Assembly (NCBI RefSeq): GCF_005869225.1
Contig: NZ_SWFP01000002.1
Coordinates: forward strand, 248,001 to 312,000
Length of the DNA stretch: 64,000 nt
Source of the DNA: Dyadobacter bucti
GTDB lineage: Bacteria > Bacteroidota > Bacteroidia > Cytophagales > Spirosomataceae
Direction of reading: 5' to 3'
Part shown: positions 34,202 to 42,100 of the stretch, in pieces
Layout of the letters: every line of letters begins with the position of its first letter
Numbering within the stretch: position 1 is the stretch's first letter
Notes under the pieces: generated by a model
What the model saw: only the letters and a program-made list of their open reading frames with translations
Told to the model about the DNA's origin: nothing
The model's database searches: none
Made by a program: the position numbers and the translations under genes

Positions 34202-36904
34202 ATGACACTCGCTAAATACAAGGAAAAACGCAAGTTTGACCACACCCCGGAACCCAAAGGCGGCAAAGCTGCGGCCGATGAACTGATATTCGTGATCCAG
34301 AAACACCACGCGTCCCGGCTGCATTACGATTTTCGCCTCGAAATGGACGGTGTGCTTAAAAGCTGGGCAGTACCCAAAGGCCCCTCGACAGACCCTGCGG
34401 TAAAAAGACTGGCGATGATGGTGGAGGATCACCCATACGATTACAAAGATTTTGAAGGCATAATCCCGGAGGGAAACTATGGCGCAGGTACCGTAATGGT
34501 TTGGGATTTTGGCACTTACGAGCCGCTGGAAGAGGCTAAAACAAAAAAAGAAAAGGAGAAATTGCTACTCAAAGAGCTGAAATCCGGATCATTGAAATTC
34601 AGATTGAAAGGTAAAAAGCTGCATGGGGAATTCGCGCTGGTGAAGACCAAAGGAATGGAGGAAAACTCTTGGCTGCTGATCAAACACCGCGACAAATTTG
34701 CCGCTGAGTCGGATATTACAGAAAAAGACAAGTCGGCTGTTTCCAACCAGACCCTCGAAAAAATAAAGGAAACAAGCGATCATATTTACGGGGAAGAGCC
34801 GGAAAAGGAGAAAAAAGACACAAAAAAAAAGCCCCAAAAAAAGGGAGCTGAGGCCGTAGAGGAATATCTGGAAGCCGGGCAGGACATCAAGAACGAGTCT
34901 GTGCAAAGCGTCGCCTCGATTTTAAAAAAAGCCGGGAAAAAAAAATTCCCGGACACGCTCATTCCCATGCTCGCAACGCTTGTAGACGAACCTTTTGATG
35001 ACCCAGGATGGGAATATGAGGTAAAATGGGACGGCTACCGGGCTATTGCATACATGAACAATGGTCAAACTGAACTGAAATCTCGGAACAAAAAATCATT
35101 TAACGAGAAGTTCTATCCCATATATGACAGCCTGAAAGACTGGAAGATCAACGCTGTGGTGGACGGAGAGGTAGTCGTGGTCAATGATAAGGGACATTCC
35201 GATTTCGGGGCATTGCAAAACTGGCGCAGCGAGGCGGACGGCGAACTGCTTTATTATGTATTTGATGTTTTGTGGCTGGACGGAAAAGACCTAACCGCAC
35301 TGACACTAACCGAAAGAAAGGCGGTGTTGCAAAGCATCGTACCCGAGGAAGGTCCGCTCAGAATTGGTTACAGTATCGCTTCCGACGGCAATGCCTTCTT
35401 CGAGGCGGCTGAGGAAATGGGGCTCGAAGGTATCATTGCAAAAAGGTCCGACAGCACTTATGCGCCGGGCATCCGAACCAGGGACTGGCTGAAAATAAAG
35501 ATCAACAAACGGCAGGAGGTCATTGTAGTGGGGTACACACGAAACGCGGGGTCGCCAAAGTTGTTCAGTTCATTGCTGCTGGGAGCTTATGATAACGGCG
35601 TTTTAGTGTATGTCGGCAAAGTAGGGACTGGCTTCAAAGATTCCCAGCAAAAAGAAATGCTGGCAAAGTTCAAACCGCTCGAAACAAAGAAAAGCCCTTT
35701 CAAAGAAATACCCGATTACAATAAACCATCGCGCTTCCGTCCTAATCCGCCGAAAGCCGACGCAACCTGGCTGAAACCGGAACTGGTATGCGAAGTGAGC
35801 TTCGCAGAAATAACCACCGACGGCGTATTCAGGCATCCTTCGTTCGAAGGCATGCGTGAGGACAAAAAGGCGAAAGAAGTAGTCATTGAAGTTGAGAAAC
35901 CTGTGGAGGAAGTCGTGACTGAGAAGCCCGCCAAAAAGAAGGAAATTATTGAAAAACCCGTCAAAGGCTCACGCAAAACACTTCTTAATCCGACAGACGA
36001 GAGCCAGGTGAGAAAGATCAAAGGAAACGAAATCAAATTCAGTAACCTCAGCAAGATCTTTTGGCCCGAGGAAAAATATACGAAACGTGACCTCATCAAT
36101 TACTATTACCAGATCGCACCATTTATCTTACCATACATTAAAAACAGGCCATTATCTCTAAACAGGTTTCCAAATGGCATCAACGGAAAAAGTTTTTATC
36201 AGAAGGATGTGACAGGAAAAGTGCCGTCCTGGATCGAGACGTTTCCTTACACCTCCGACGGTGAGCATAAAAACTTCATGCTCTGCAATGATGAAGACGC
36301 GCTGTTGTACATGGTCAACCTGGGCTGCATCGATATCAATCCATGGAACAGCTTGACCGATACCCCCGACAACCCCGACTGGTGCCTGCTTGATCTTGAT
36401 CCCGATACCACCAATACTTTTGAACAGGTGATCGAAACCGCCCTGACCATCAAAAAAATCCTGGACTCGCTCAGCGTACCTTCCTATTGTAAAACATCCG
36501 GTTCCACGGGTCTTCACATTTACATTCCGCTGGAAGCAAAGTATACCTACGATCAGTGCCAGTTGTTTGCGGAATGGGTCGCCGGGCAGGCGCAGCAGCA
36601 ACTTCCCGATTTTACGAGCGTCGAACGCATGACAAAAAAAAGAAAAGGCAAGCTTTACATCGACTATCTTCAGAACAGGCCCAAGGCGACCTTGGCAGCC
36701 CCGTATTCTGTCAGGCCGAAACCGGGTGCTACCGTATCGATGCCTTTGCATTGGGAGGAAGTCAAAAAGGGTCTTCAGTTAAGAGATTTTACGATACTGA
36801 ACGCAGTGGAACGCAGCCAAAGTGAAGGCGACCTTTTCAAGCCGGTGCTGGGTAAAGGTATTGATCTTGAAAAGGCGATTTCAGCCATTGAAACCGATGT
36901 ATAG
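34202..36904 (+). CDS. ligD: ATP-dependent DNA ligase LigD (phosphoesterase-ligase-polymerase)
   Basis: A 900-residue multifunctional non-homologous end-joining protein. 3'-phosphoesterase domain about 30-160 (HHASRLHYDFRLEMDG, VEDHPYDYKDFEG, IPEGNYGAGTVMVWDFG). Lysine-rich linker about 180-245. ATP-dependent ligase domain about 250-550 with adenylation Lys275 in EVKWDGYRA, EGIIAKR and DWLKIKINKRQE. A second charged linker. Polymerase/primase domain about 605-895 with LSKIFWPEEKYTKRDL, the metal-binding DLDPD and SGSTGLHIYIPLE. It trims, fills and seals double-strand breaks with Ku. No ku gene is in the window. Domain order PE-LIG-POL is as in Pseudomonas. Confidence 0.95.
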   Translation: MTLAKYKEKRKFDHTPEPKGGKAAADELIFVIQKHHASRLHYDFRLEMDGVLKSWAVPKGPSTDPAVKRLAMMVEDHPYDYKDFEGIIPEGNYGAGTVMVWDFGTYEPLEEAKTKKEKEKLLLKELKSGSLKFRLKGKKLHGEFALVKTKGMEENSWLLIKHRDKFAAESDITEKDKSAVSNQTLEKIKETSDHIYGEEPEKEKKDTKKKPQKKGAEAVEEYLEAGQDIKNESVQSVASILKKAGKKKFPDTLIPMLATLVDEPFDDPGWEYEVKWDGYRAIAYMNNGQTELKSRNKKSFNEKFYPIYDSLKDWKINAVVDGEVVVVNDKGHSDFGALQNWRSEADGELLYYVFDVLWLDGKDLTALTLTERKAVLQSIVPEEGPLRIGYSIASDGNAFFEAAEEMGLEGIIAKRSDSTYAPGIRTRDWLKIKINKRQEVIVVGYTRNAGSPKLFSSLLLGAYDNGVLVYVGKVGTGFKDSQQKEMLAKFKPLETKKSPFKEIPDYNKPSRFRPNPPKADATWLKPELVCEVSFAEITTDGVFRHPSFEGMREDKKAKEVVIEVEKPVEEVVTEKPAKKKEIIEKPVKGSRKTLLNPTDESQVRKIKGNEIKFSNLSKIFWPEEKYTKRDLINYYYQIAPFILPYIKNRPLSLNRFPNGINGKSFYQKDVTGKVPSWIETFPYTSDGEHKNFMLCNDEDALLYMVNLGCIDINPWNSLTDTPDNPDWCLLDLDPDTTNTFEQVIETALTIKKILDSLSVPSYCKTSGSTGLHIYIPLEAKYTYDQCQLFAEWVAGQAQQQLPDFTSVERMTKKRKGKLYIDYLQNRPKATLAAPYSVRPKPGATVSMPLHWEEVKKGLQLRDFTILNAVERSQSEGDLFKPVLGKGIDLEKAISAIETDV

Positions 36905-37016
36905 GGGAACTCTGCGGCAGCCCGGAATCACGATGTTGTTGCGTGGCGACTTGCCGGGCAAATATCAAGATATGGCATATTAACGTTAAAAAACAGCTAA
37001 TGTTTTCTCAAATGTA

Positions 37017-37028
37017 GTAGTAATGTAG
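37017..37028 (+). promoter_or_regulatory. GTAGTAATGTAG element, copy 1 (distal)
   Basis: Exact match to the element at 37071 and 45115; its start is 54 bases upstream of copy 2, about five helical turns. Candidate activator site for susCD. Confidence 0.55.
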
Positions 37029-37070
37029 GGGCGATTTTTCCAAGATTTTCTTTCAATTGAGCAATATGAG

Positions 37071-37084
37071 GTAGTAATGTAGTA
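37071..37084 (+). promoter_or_regulatory. GTAGTAATGTAGTA element, copy 2 (proximal)
   Basis: A 14-base element identical to that at 45115-45128. It can be read as a direct repeat of TGTAGTA (first T replaced by G here) with a one-base spacer. It ends 32 bases before the -7 box at 37117, a position typical of activator sites. Confidence 0.6.
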
Positions 37085-37116
37085 TCACATTATGAAAGGT
37101 TTCCCCATGCCCCTGC

Positions 37117-37124
37117 TACCTTTG
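37117..37124 (+). promoter_or_regulatory. Candidate -7 promoter box for susC/susD
   Basis: TACCTTTG fits TAnnTTTG, 81 bases before the susC ATG. No TTTG is found at the -33 position, which fits a promoter that needs an activator bound to the upstream GTAGTAATGTAG elements. Confidence 0.65.
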
Positions 37125-37205
37125 CCAGCAAGGTGATTGTATTATTATTTCAACAAAATATAGTGCAAAAGCCATTGCCAAATTCTGCTAACAAACCTAA
37201 TTAAC

Positions 37206-40200
37206 ATGAAAATGAAAATTGTACTATTATGTAGTATGTTAATGCTCTATGGCATTATGGGAACCGCCATCGCGCAGAGCCAGATCAGGGGCAAGGTCTC
37301 TGTGAAACCTGGCGGCGAAGCACTGGTCGGGGCAACTGTAGTAGTAGAAGGGACTACCTACGCCACAAGCACCGACGCCGCAGGGAATTATTCGATAAAC
37401 GCCCAGCCCGGCGCGGTACTTGTTGCGAGTTTTATCGGGATGATCACCCAGAAAATCTCGGTCGGCAATGAAGCCGTGATCAATTTTGAAATGGTGGAAT
37501 CTGCCGACAACCTCACGGAAGTGGTGATCGTAGGTTACGGGGTGCAAAAGAAAAGTGTGGTAACCGGTGCCATATCAAGTGTAAAGGCGTCCGATCTGGA
37601 AACGATGCCCATCAACCGTCTGGAAGAAGCATTGCAGGGAAGGACATCGGGATTGACCATTGCATCAAACTCAGGCCAGCCCGGCTCCGCGGCAACGGTA
37701 CGCGTGCGCGGCGTCACTACCCTGAACAATAATAACCCGCTTTGGGTGGTGGACGGCGTGGTCGTCGACAACGGCGGAATAGGTTACCTCAACCAGTCGG
37801 ATATCGAGTCCATTGAAGTGTTGAAAGACGCTGCCTCTCAGGCGATTTATGGCGCCAGGGCTGCGGCAGGTGTTATTTTGGTAACAACAAAAAAAGGAAA
37901 AGCAGGAGGGATCAGGGTGAATTACAATGGTTTTTTCGGTACTTCACAGCCGGCAAAAAAGCTTGACTTACTCGATGCGACCCAATATGCAACGATCCGC
38001 AACGAAGCCTCGGTCGCTGCTGGCGGTCAGCCGGTGTATACCAATCCGGCTTCGCTGGGGAGAGGCACAGATTGGCAGTCCCTTATTTTCAACAACAGCG
38101 CTAAACGCCAGAACCACGAACTGAGCGTAAGCGGCGGCAATGAACGTTCAACGTTTTACCTGTCTTTCGGCCACCTGGACCAGGAAGGTATTGTGGCTAC
38201 ATCTATTTCACAATACAAACGGACCAATATCAGGCTGAACTCCGAACATAAAATTTCGAAATGGCTGACCTTTGGACAAAACCTCGGTTACGCGCATGAC
38301 AAATCCATCGGACTGGGCAATACCAATAGTGAATTCGGCGGACCGTTGAGTTCTGCCATCAACCTTGACCCCATCACGCCTGCAGTGATCACCGATCCGG
38401 CGGTTGCGGCTGCCGCGCCTTACACCAACAAAGGTATCCAGCGCGACACTAACGGAAATCCTTACGGAATATCGGGAGCAGTGGGACAGGAAATGAGCAA
38501 CCCGCTTGCGTATATACAAACGCGTTTGGGAAATTACGGGTGGAGCGACAACATTGTAGGCAACGCTTATCTTCAGGCGGAGCCGATCAAGGGACTGTTA
38601 CTGAAATCGACCCTTGGAACCAAGCTGGCGTTCTGGGGAGCAGAGAGCTTCTCTCCGATCTCCTGGCTGAACGCAGCATCTGTTACTTCACAAACGAACT
38701 TCAACAGGACCAACAACCGCAGGCTGGATTACAACCTTGAAAATACCGTTTCCTATACCCGCGGCTTTGGTTTGCATAACGTAAACGTGCTGCTGGGACA
38801 GGGGGCTTACCTGGATAACAACACCCGCATGACCAGCGTAACCTTCTTCAACGTGCCTGCGACCAACTTCGACGACGCCTCGCTGAATTTCAAGGTACCG
38901 GCTGATCAGCGGAACTCGGACGGTTCAGAAGGCGCCAATCATACGGTAAGTTCTCTTTTTGCGCGTATCAACTATGATTACAATGAAAAATACCTGGTTC
39001 AGGCTTTGGTGAGAAGAGATGGATCGTCACGTTTCGGGGCCAACCACAAATATGGTATTTTCCCTTCATTCTCGCTGGGATGGGTACTTTCTAAAGAGAA
39101 CTTTTTCCCTTCCACCAATGCGGTTAACTTCTTAAAGCTACGTGGTGGTTACGGGGTTGTGGGTAACGATGGTATCGGCGATTTTGCTTACTTGTCGACG
39201 ATCGGAAGCGGCAGAAATTATACAATCGGGAACTCAGGCAGCTATCTGATCGGATACAGCCCCAATGCCCCGGCCAACCCCGACCTGAAATGGGAACAAA
39301 CGAGCCAGACGAATATCGGTCTGGACGCAACGGTTTTCCAGAATGTCAATATTACGTTTGAATGGTTTAAAAAAGCGACGAAAGATATCCTGCAAAATCC
39401 AAGGATACCTGGTTACGTAGGTGCGATCTCCAATCCTGCCGCCAACATTGCCGACATGGAAAACACGGGAATTGAACTGGAACTCGGTTATCAAAAGCGC
39501 CTCGGCGGAGTTGATTTTTCGGTAAGTGGTAACGTTTCTTACATTGAAAACAAAGTAACCAACCTAGGAAACGGTGTGGAATATCTGTCGGGAGGTGCCA
39601 GTTTTCAGGGCGCCCCACCGATCACCAGAACACAGGTCGGCTATGCGATCGGCTCGTTTTATGGGTATAAACAGTCGGGGATCTTTCAGTCTCAGGAAGA
39701 AGTGGACGCACACGTGAGCAGCAGCGGAACCAGAATCCAGCCGAATGCAAAACCGGGCGACTTCCGCTGGGAAGACCTGGACGGAAACGGTACCATTACC
39801 GAAGACGATCGTACTTTTATCGGCAACCCGACTCCGAAATGGTCTTACGGCTTGACGATCAATGCTGCGTACAAAGGATTTGACCTTGTAGTATTTGGCC
39901 AGGGCGTTGCAGGCAACCAGATCTTCCAGGGACTTCGCAGGCTGGACATCGCCAATGCTAACTGGCAGAGCGATGCACTCGGCCGCTGGACGGGACCGGG
40001 GACGTCTACCGATTACCCGCGCATCGTGAATGGTGACCCGAACAAGAATTTCCAGAACCCTTCTACATTCTATCTGGAAAAAGGCGATTTCTTCAGGATG
40101 AAAACCTTGCAGCTGGGCTACTCACTACCTGCCGCGCTGATCAGCAAAATAGCGATGAAAAAAGCGCGTATTTACGTCATGAGCCAGAATTTGTTCACAC

Positions 40201-40313
40201 TGACCAAATATTCGGGGTACGATCCTGAAATCGGCGGAAGTGTCCTGAGTATCGACAAAGGGATTTACCCGCAGGCAAGATCTTACATGATTGGCTTGAA
40301 CATCGGTTTTTAA
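37206..40313 (+). CDS. SusC/RagA-type TonB-dependent outer-membrane receptor (first locus)
   Basis: 1035 residues. Signal peptide (KIVLLCSMLMLYGIMGTAIAQ), CarboxypepD_reg-like domain about 25-105 (GKVSVKPGGEALVGATVVVEG), plug domain about 115-225 with the SusC hallmark GVQKKSVVTGAISSVKA and VRGVTTLNNNNPLWVVDGV, then a 22-stranded barrel ending ARSYMIGLNIGF. It imports glycan fragments with the SusD lipoprotein encoded 18 bases downstream, powered by TonB. There is no STN domain, so it does not signal to a FecR-type anti-sigma factor; control is more likely by the LuxR-type regulator at 42044. The GH30 enzyme nearby hints at a beta-linked glucan or similar substrate. Confidence 0.95.
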   Translation: MKMKIVLLCSMLMLYGIMGTAIAQSQIRGKVSVKPGGEALVGATVVVEGTTYATSTDAAGNYSINAQPGAVLVASFIGMITQKISVGNEAVINFEMVESADNLTEVVIVGYGVQKKSVVTGAISSVKASDLETMPINRLEEALQGRTSGLTIASNSGQPGSAATVRVRGVTTLNNNNPLWVVDGVVVDNGGIGYLNQSDIESIEVLKDAASQAIYGARAAAGVILVTTKKGKAGGIRVNYNGFFGTSQPAKKLDLLDATQYATIRNEASVAAGGQPVYTNPASLGRGTDWQSLIFNNSAKRQNHELSVSGGNERSTFYLSFGHLDQEGIVATSISQYKRTNIRLNSEHKISKWLTFGQNLGYAHDKSIGLGNTNSEFGGPLSSAINLDPITPAVITDPAVAAAAPYTNKGIQRDTNGNPYGISGAVGQEMSNPLAYIQTRLGNYGWSDNIVGNAYLQAEPIKGLLLKSTLGTKLAFWGAESFSPISWLNAASVTSQTNFNRTNNRRLDYNLENTVSYTRGFGLHNVNVLLGQGAYLDNNTRMTSVTFFNVPATNFDDASLNFKVPADQRNSDGSEGANHTVSSLFARINYDYNEKYLVQALVRRDGSSRFGANHKYGIFPSFSLGWVLSKENFFPSTNAVNFLKLRGGYGVVGNDGIGDFAYLSTIGSGRNYTIGNSGSYLIGYSPNAPANPDLKWEQTSQTNIGLDATVFQNVNITFEWFKKATKDILQNPRIPGYVGAISNPAANIADMENTGIELELGYQKRLGGVDFSVSGNVSYIENKVTNLGNGVEYLSGGASFQGAPPITRTQVGYAIGSFYGYKQSGIFQSQEEVDAHVSSSGTRIQPNAKPGDFRWEDLDGNGTITEDDRTFIGNPTPKWSYGLTINAAYKGFDLVVFGQGVAGNQIFQGLRRLDIANANWQSDALGRWTGPGTSTDYPRIVNGDPNKNFQNPSTFYLEKGDFFRMKTLQLGYSLPAALISKIAMKKARIYVMSQNLFTLTKYSGYDPEIGGSVLSIDKGIYPQARSYMIGLNIGF

Positions 40314-40331
40314 CATTGAATAATCAGAAAA

Positions 40332-41861
40332 ATGAAAAGAAAATATAGCAAATACTTCACGGCACTGACGCTGACTGCAGGCTTACAACTGATGTCATGC
40401 TCTGACAGCTTTCTGGATGTAAAACCTAAGGGACTGGACCTGGAATCGAACTATTACCGGAACCAGGAAGAAGCATTCAACGGAGTAGTGGCAGCCTACG
40501 ATGTAGTCGGCTGGCAGGGATCGGGATTCGTAACCACCATTGCCACACTAAACGCAGCTTCCGACGATCATTATGCCGGAGGCGGCGGCCCCAGCGACAT
40601 CATGGATTTCCAGGTAATCTCTAATTACACCTTAAATCCTACCACAGGACCGCAGGGTGAACTCTGGCGGAAAGGATTTTCAGGGGTTTTTCGTGCAAAT
40701 TCAATTCTGCAAAAACTGCCTGATGTCCCGATGGACGAGAATGTCAAGAAAAGATATACCGCGGAAGCCAAGTTTTTGAGAGCCTATTTCTACTTTGAAC
40801 TGGTACGGTTGTTCAAAAATATTCCCTTGTTCACGACACCAGTGTCGACCAGCGATATGTACGATGTGCTACAGGCTACTCCGCAGGAGGTTTATGGGCA
40901 GATTGAAAAGGACTTGTCCGAGGCTATTCCAGACCTTCCGGCCAGCATCAATGTTGCGACGGAGGCCGGGAGAGCGAGCCAGGGCGCAGCGCATGCGATC
41001 CTTGGAAAGGTTTATTTGTATCAGGAAAAGTTTGCCCCGGCTGCACAGGAACTTGCCCTGGTAAACGGTACCCCGGGTGGCGCAAACACGTATGGCTACA
41101 AGCTGCTTCCCAATTTCGGGGATCTCTGGAAATCAGACAATAAGTTCAACAGTGAATCTATTTTTGAGATTTCGTATACCAATACTTCCGCCGGAACGTG
41201 GGACTGCGTCTCCTGTACGGAAGGTAACATCATGAACATCATTACTGGCCCGAGAGGCTATACGCGCAAGTCGGATACCGCGCCGGACTATGTTTCGGGA
41301 TGGAGCTTTTTACCAATTACACCGGAGCTTTTCAGCGCAATTCACTTTGATCCGCGCAACAAAGCAACTGTGGCCAACCTGGACAGCCTTGAAAAAGCAG
41401 GCCTTGTTTCGTATGAAAAAGGATACATGAACACGGGTTACTTTCTTGAAAAATTTGCAGGAAGAGTTTCCAATCGCTGGACGGGAGCGGGAACGCCGGA
41501 GCTGAATTTTCCGCAGAATATGTACGACACGCGACTGGCTGATACATACCTGCTGGAAGCCGAAGCACTCGTGCGCGGAAATGGCGACCTGACCCGCGCA
41601 GCAGCGCTGATCGGTGCGGTACGTGCCCGCGTCGGCCTCAAACCTGTGGCAGCTACCTTAGAGAACATCAAAAAAGAAAGACGGCTGGAACTGGTAGGCG
41701 AAGGCCACCGGTGGATGGACCTTGTCCGTTGGGGAGACGCGCCTACGGCATTGAAATCCAAAGGCTTCGTTGCCGGCAAACACGAGATCCTACCTATTCC
41801 GCTGCTGGAAATGGAAAACACAAAGATCGAGCAAAGCAAAGAATGGGGCGGTACCCGGTAG
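40332..41861 (+). CDS. RagB/SusD family surface glycan-binding lipoprotein (first locus)
   Basis: 509 residues with a lipoprotein signal (LTAGLQLMSC, lipidated Cys in MSCSDSFLDVKP). The TPR-rich SusD fold is visible: LWRKGFSGVFRANSILQKL, AEAKFLRAYFYFELVRLF, AAHAILGKVYLYQEKFAPAA, and the C-terminal signature IKKERRLELVGEGHRWMDLVRWG followed by LPIPLLEMENTKIEQ. It binds the glycan on the cell surface and forms a lid over its SusC. It follows susC by 18 bases in the same operon. Downstream are a 20-bp palindrome and a minisatellite. Confidence 0.95.
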   Translation: MKRKYSKYFTALTLTAGLQLMSCSDSFLDVKPKGLDLESNYYRNQEEAFNGVVAAYDVVGWQGSGFVTTIATLNAASDDHYAGGGGPSDIMDFQVISNYTLNPTTGPQGELWRKGFSGVFRANSILQKLPDVPMDENVKKRYTAEAKFLRAYFYFELVRLFKNIPLFTTPVSTSDMYDVLQATPQEVYGQIEKDLSEAIPDLPASINVATEAGRASQGAAHAILGKVYLYQEKFAPAAQELALVNGTPGGANTYGYKLLPNFGDLWKSDNKFNSESIFEISYTNTSAGTWDCVSCTEGNIMNIITGPRGYTRKSDTAPDYVSGWSFLPITPELFSAIHFDPRNKATVANLDSLEKAGLVSYEKGYMNTGYFLEKFAGRVSNRWTGAGTPELNFPQNMYDTRLADTYLLEAEALVRGNGDLTRAAALIGAVRARVGLKPVAATLENIKKERRLELVGEGHRWMDLVRWGDAPTALKSKGFVAGKHEILPIPLLEMENTKIEQSKEWGGTR

Positions 41862-41903
41862 GTAACCTCCGATATCCGTACCCCGGGATCCACGCACCCC
41901 GAA

Positions 41904-41923
41904 CCCAGGGCTTAAGCCCTGGG
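41904..41923. terminator. Perfect 20-bp palindrome at the end of susD
   Basis: CCCAGGGCTTAAGCCCTGGG is perfectly self-complementary. It lies 42 bases after the susD stop and touches the first unit of the 15-bp repeat array. As RNA it could form a hairpin with a small loop, so it may end transcription, but no T-run follows. Confidence 0.5.
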
Positions 41924-42100
41924 CTGGGGTGCCCTGGGCTGGGGTGACCGGGGCTGGGATGCCCCGGGTTCGGATGACCTGGGCTAGGGTGACCTGGGCT
42001 GGGGTGACCTGGGCTCGGGTGACCTGGGCTGGGGTGACCGGGGCTAGGGTGACCGGAGCTCAGATGACCTGGGCTGGGGTGCCCCGGGCTCGGATGACGG
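41921..42100. repeat. Minisatellite, 12 units of 15 bp
   Basis: Twelve head-to-tail units with consensus GGGCTGGGGTGACCT fill 180 bases exactly. Units differ at a few positions (for example GGGCTCGGGTGACCT, GGGTTCGGATGACCT). It lies between convergent genes and runs into the 3' end of the regulator gene: units 9-12 encode its last 19 or so residues, and a variant base in unit 9 makes the stop codon (42044-42046). Frames across it give Pro/Ser/Gly/His-rich peptides on either strand that are repeat translations, not genes. Confidence 0.9.

Larger units (their letters stand above)
36905..37205. other. Intergenic region upstream of the first susC, with repeated elements
   Basis: The 301 bases hold no gene. 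The first half contains a weak GC dyad (GCCCGG...CCGGGC) after ligD. The second half is the susC control region: two copies of GTAGTAATGTAG and a good -7 promoter box, each listed separately. Confidence 0.7.
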
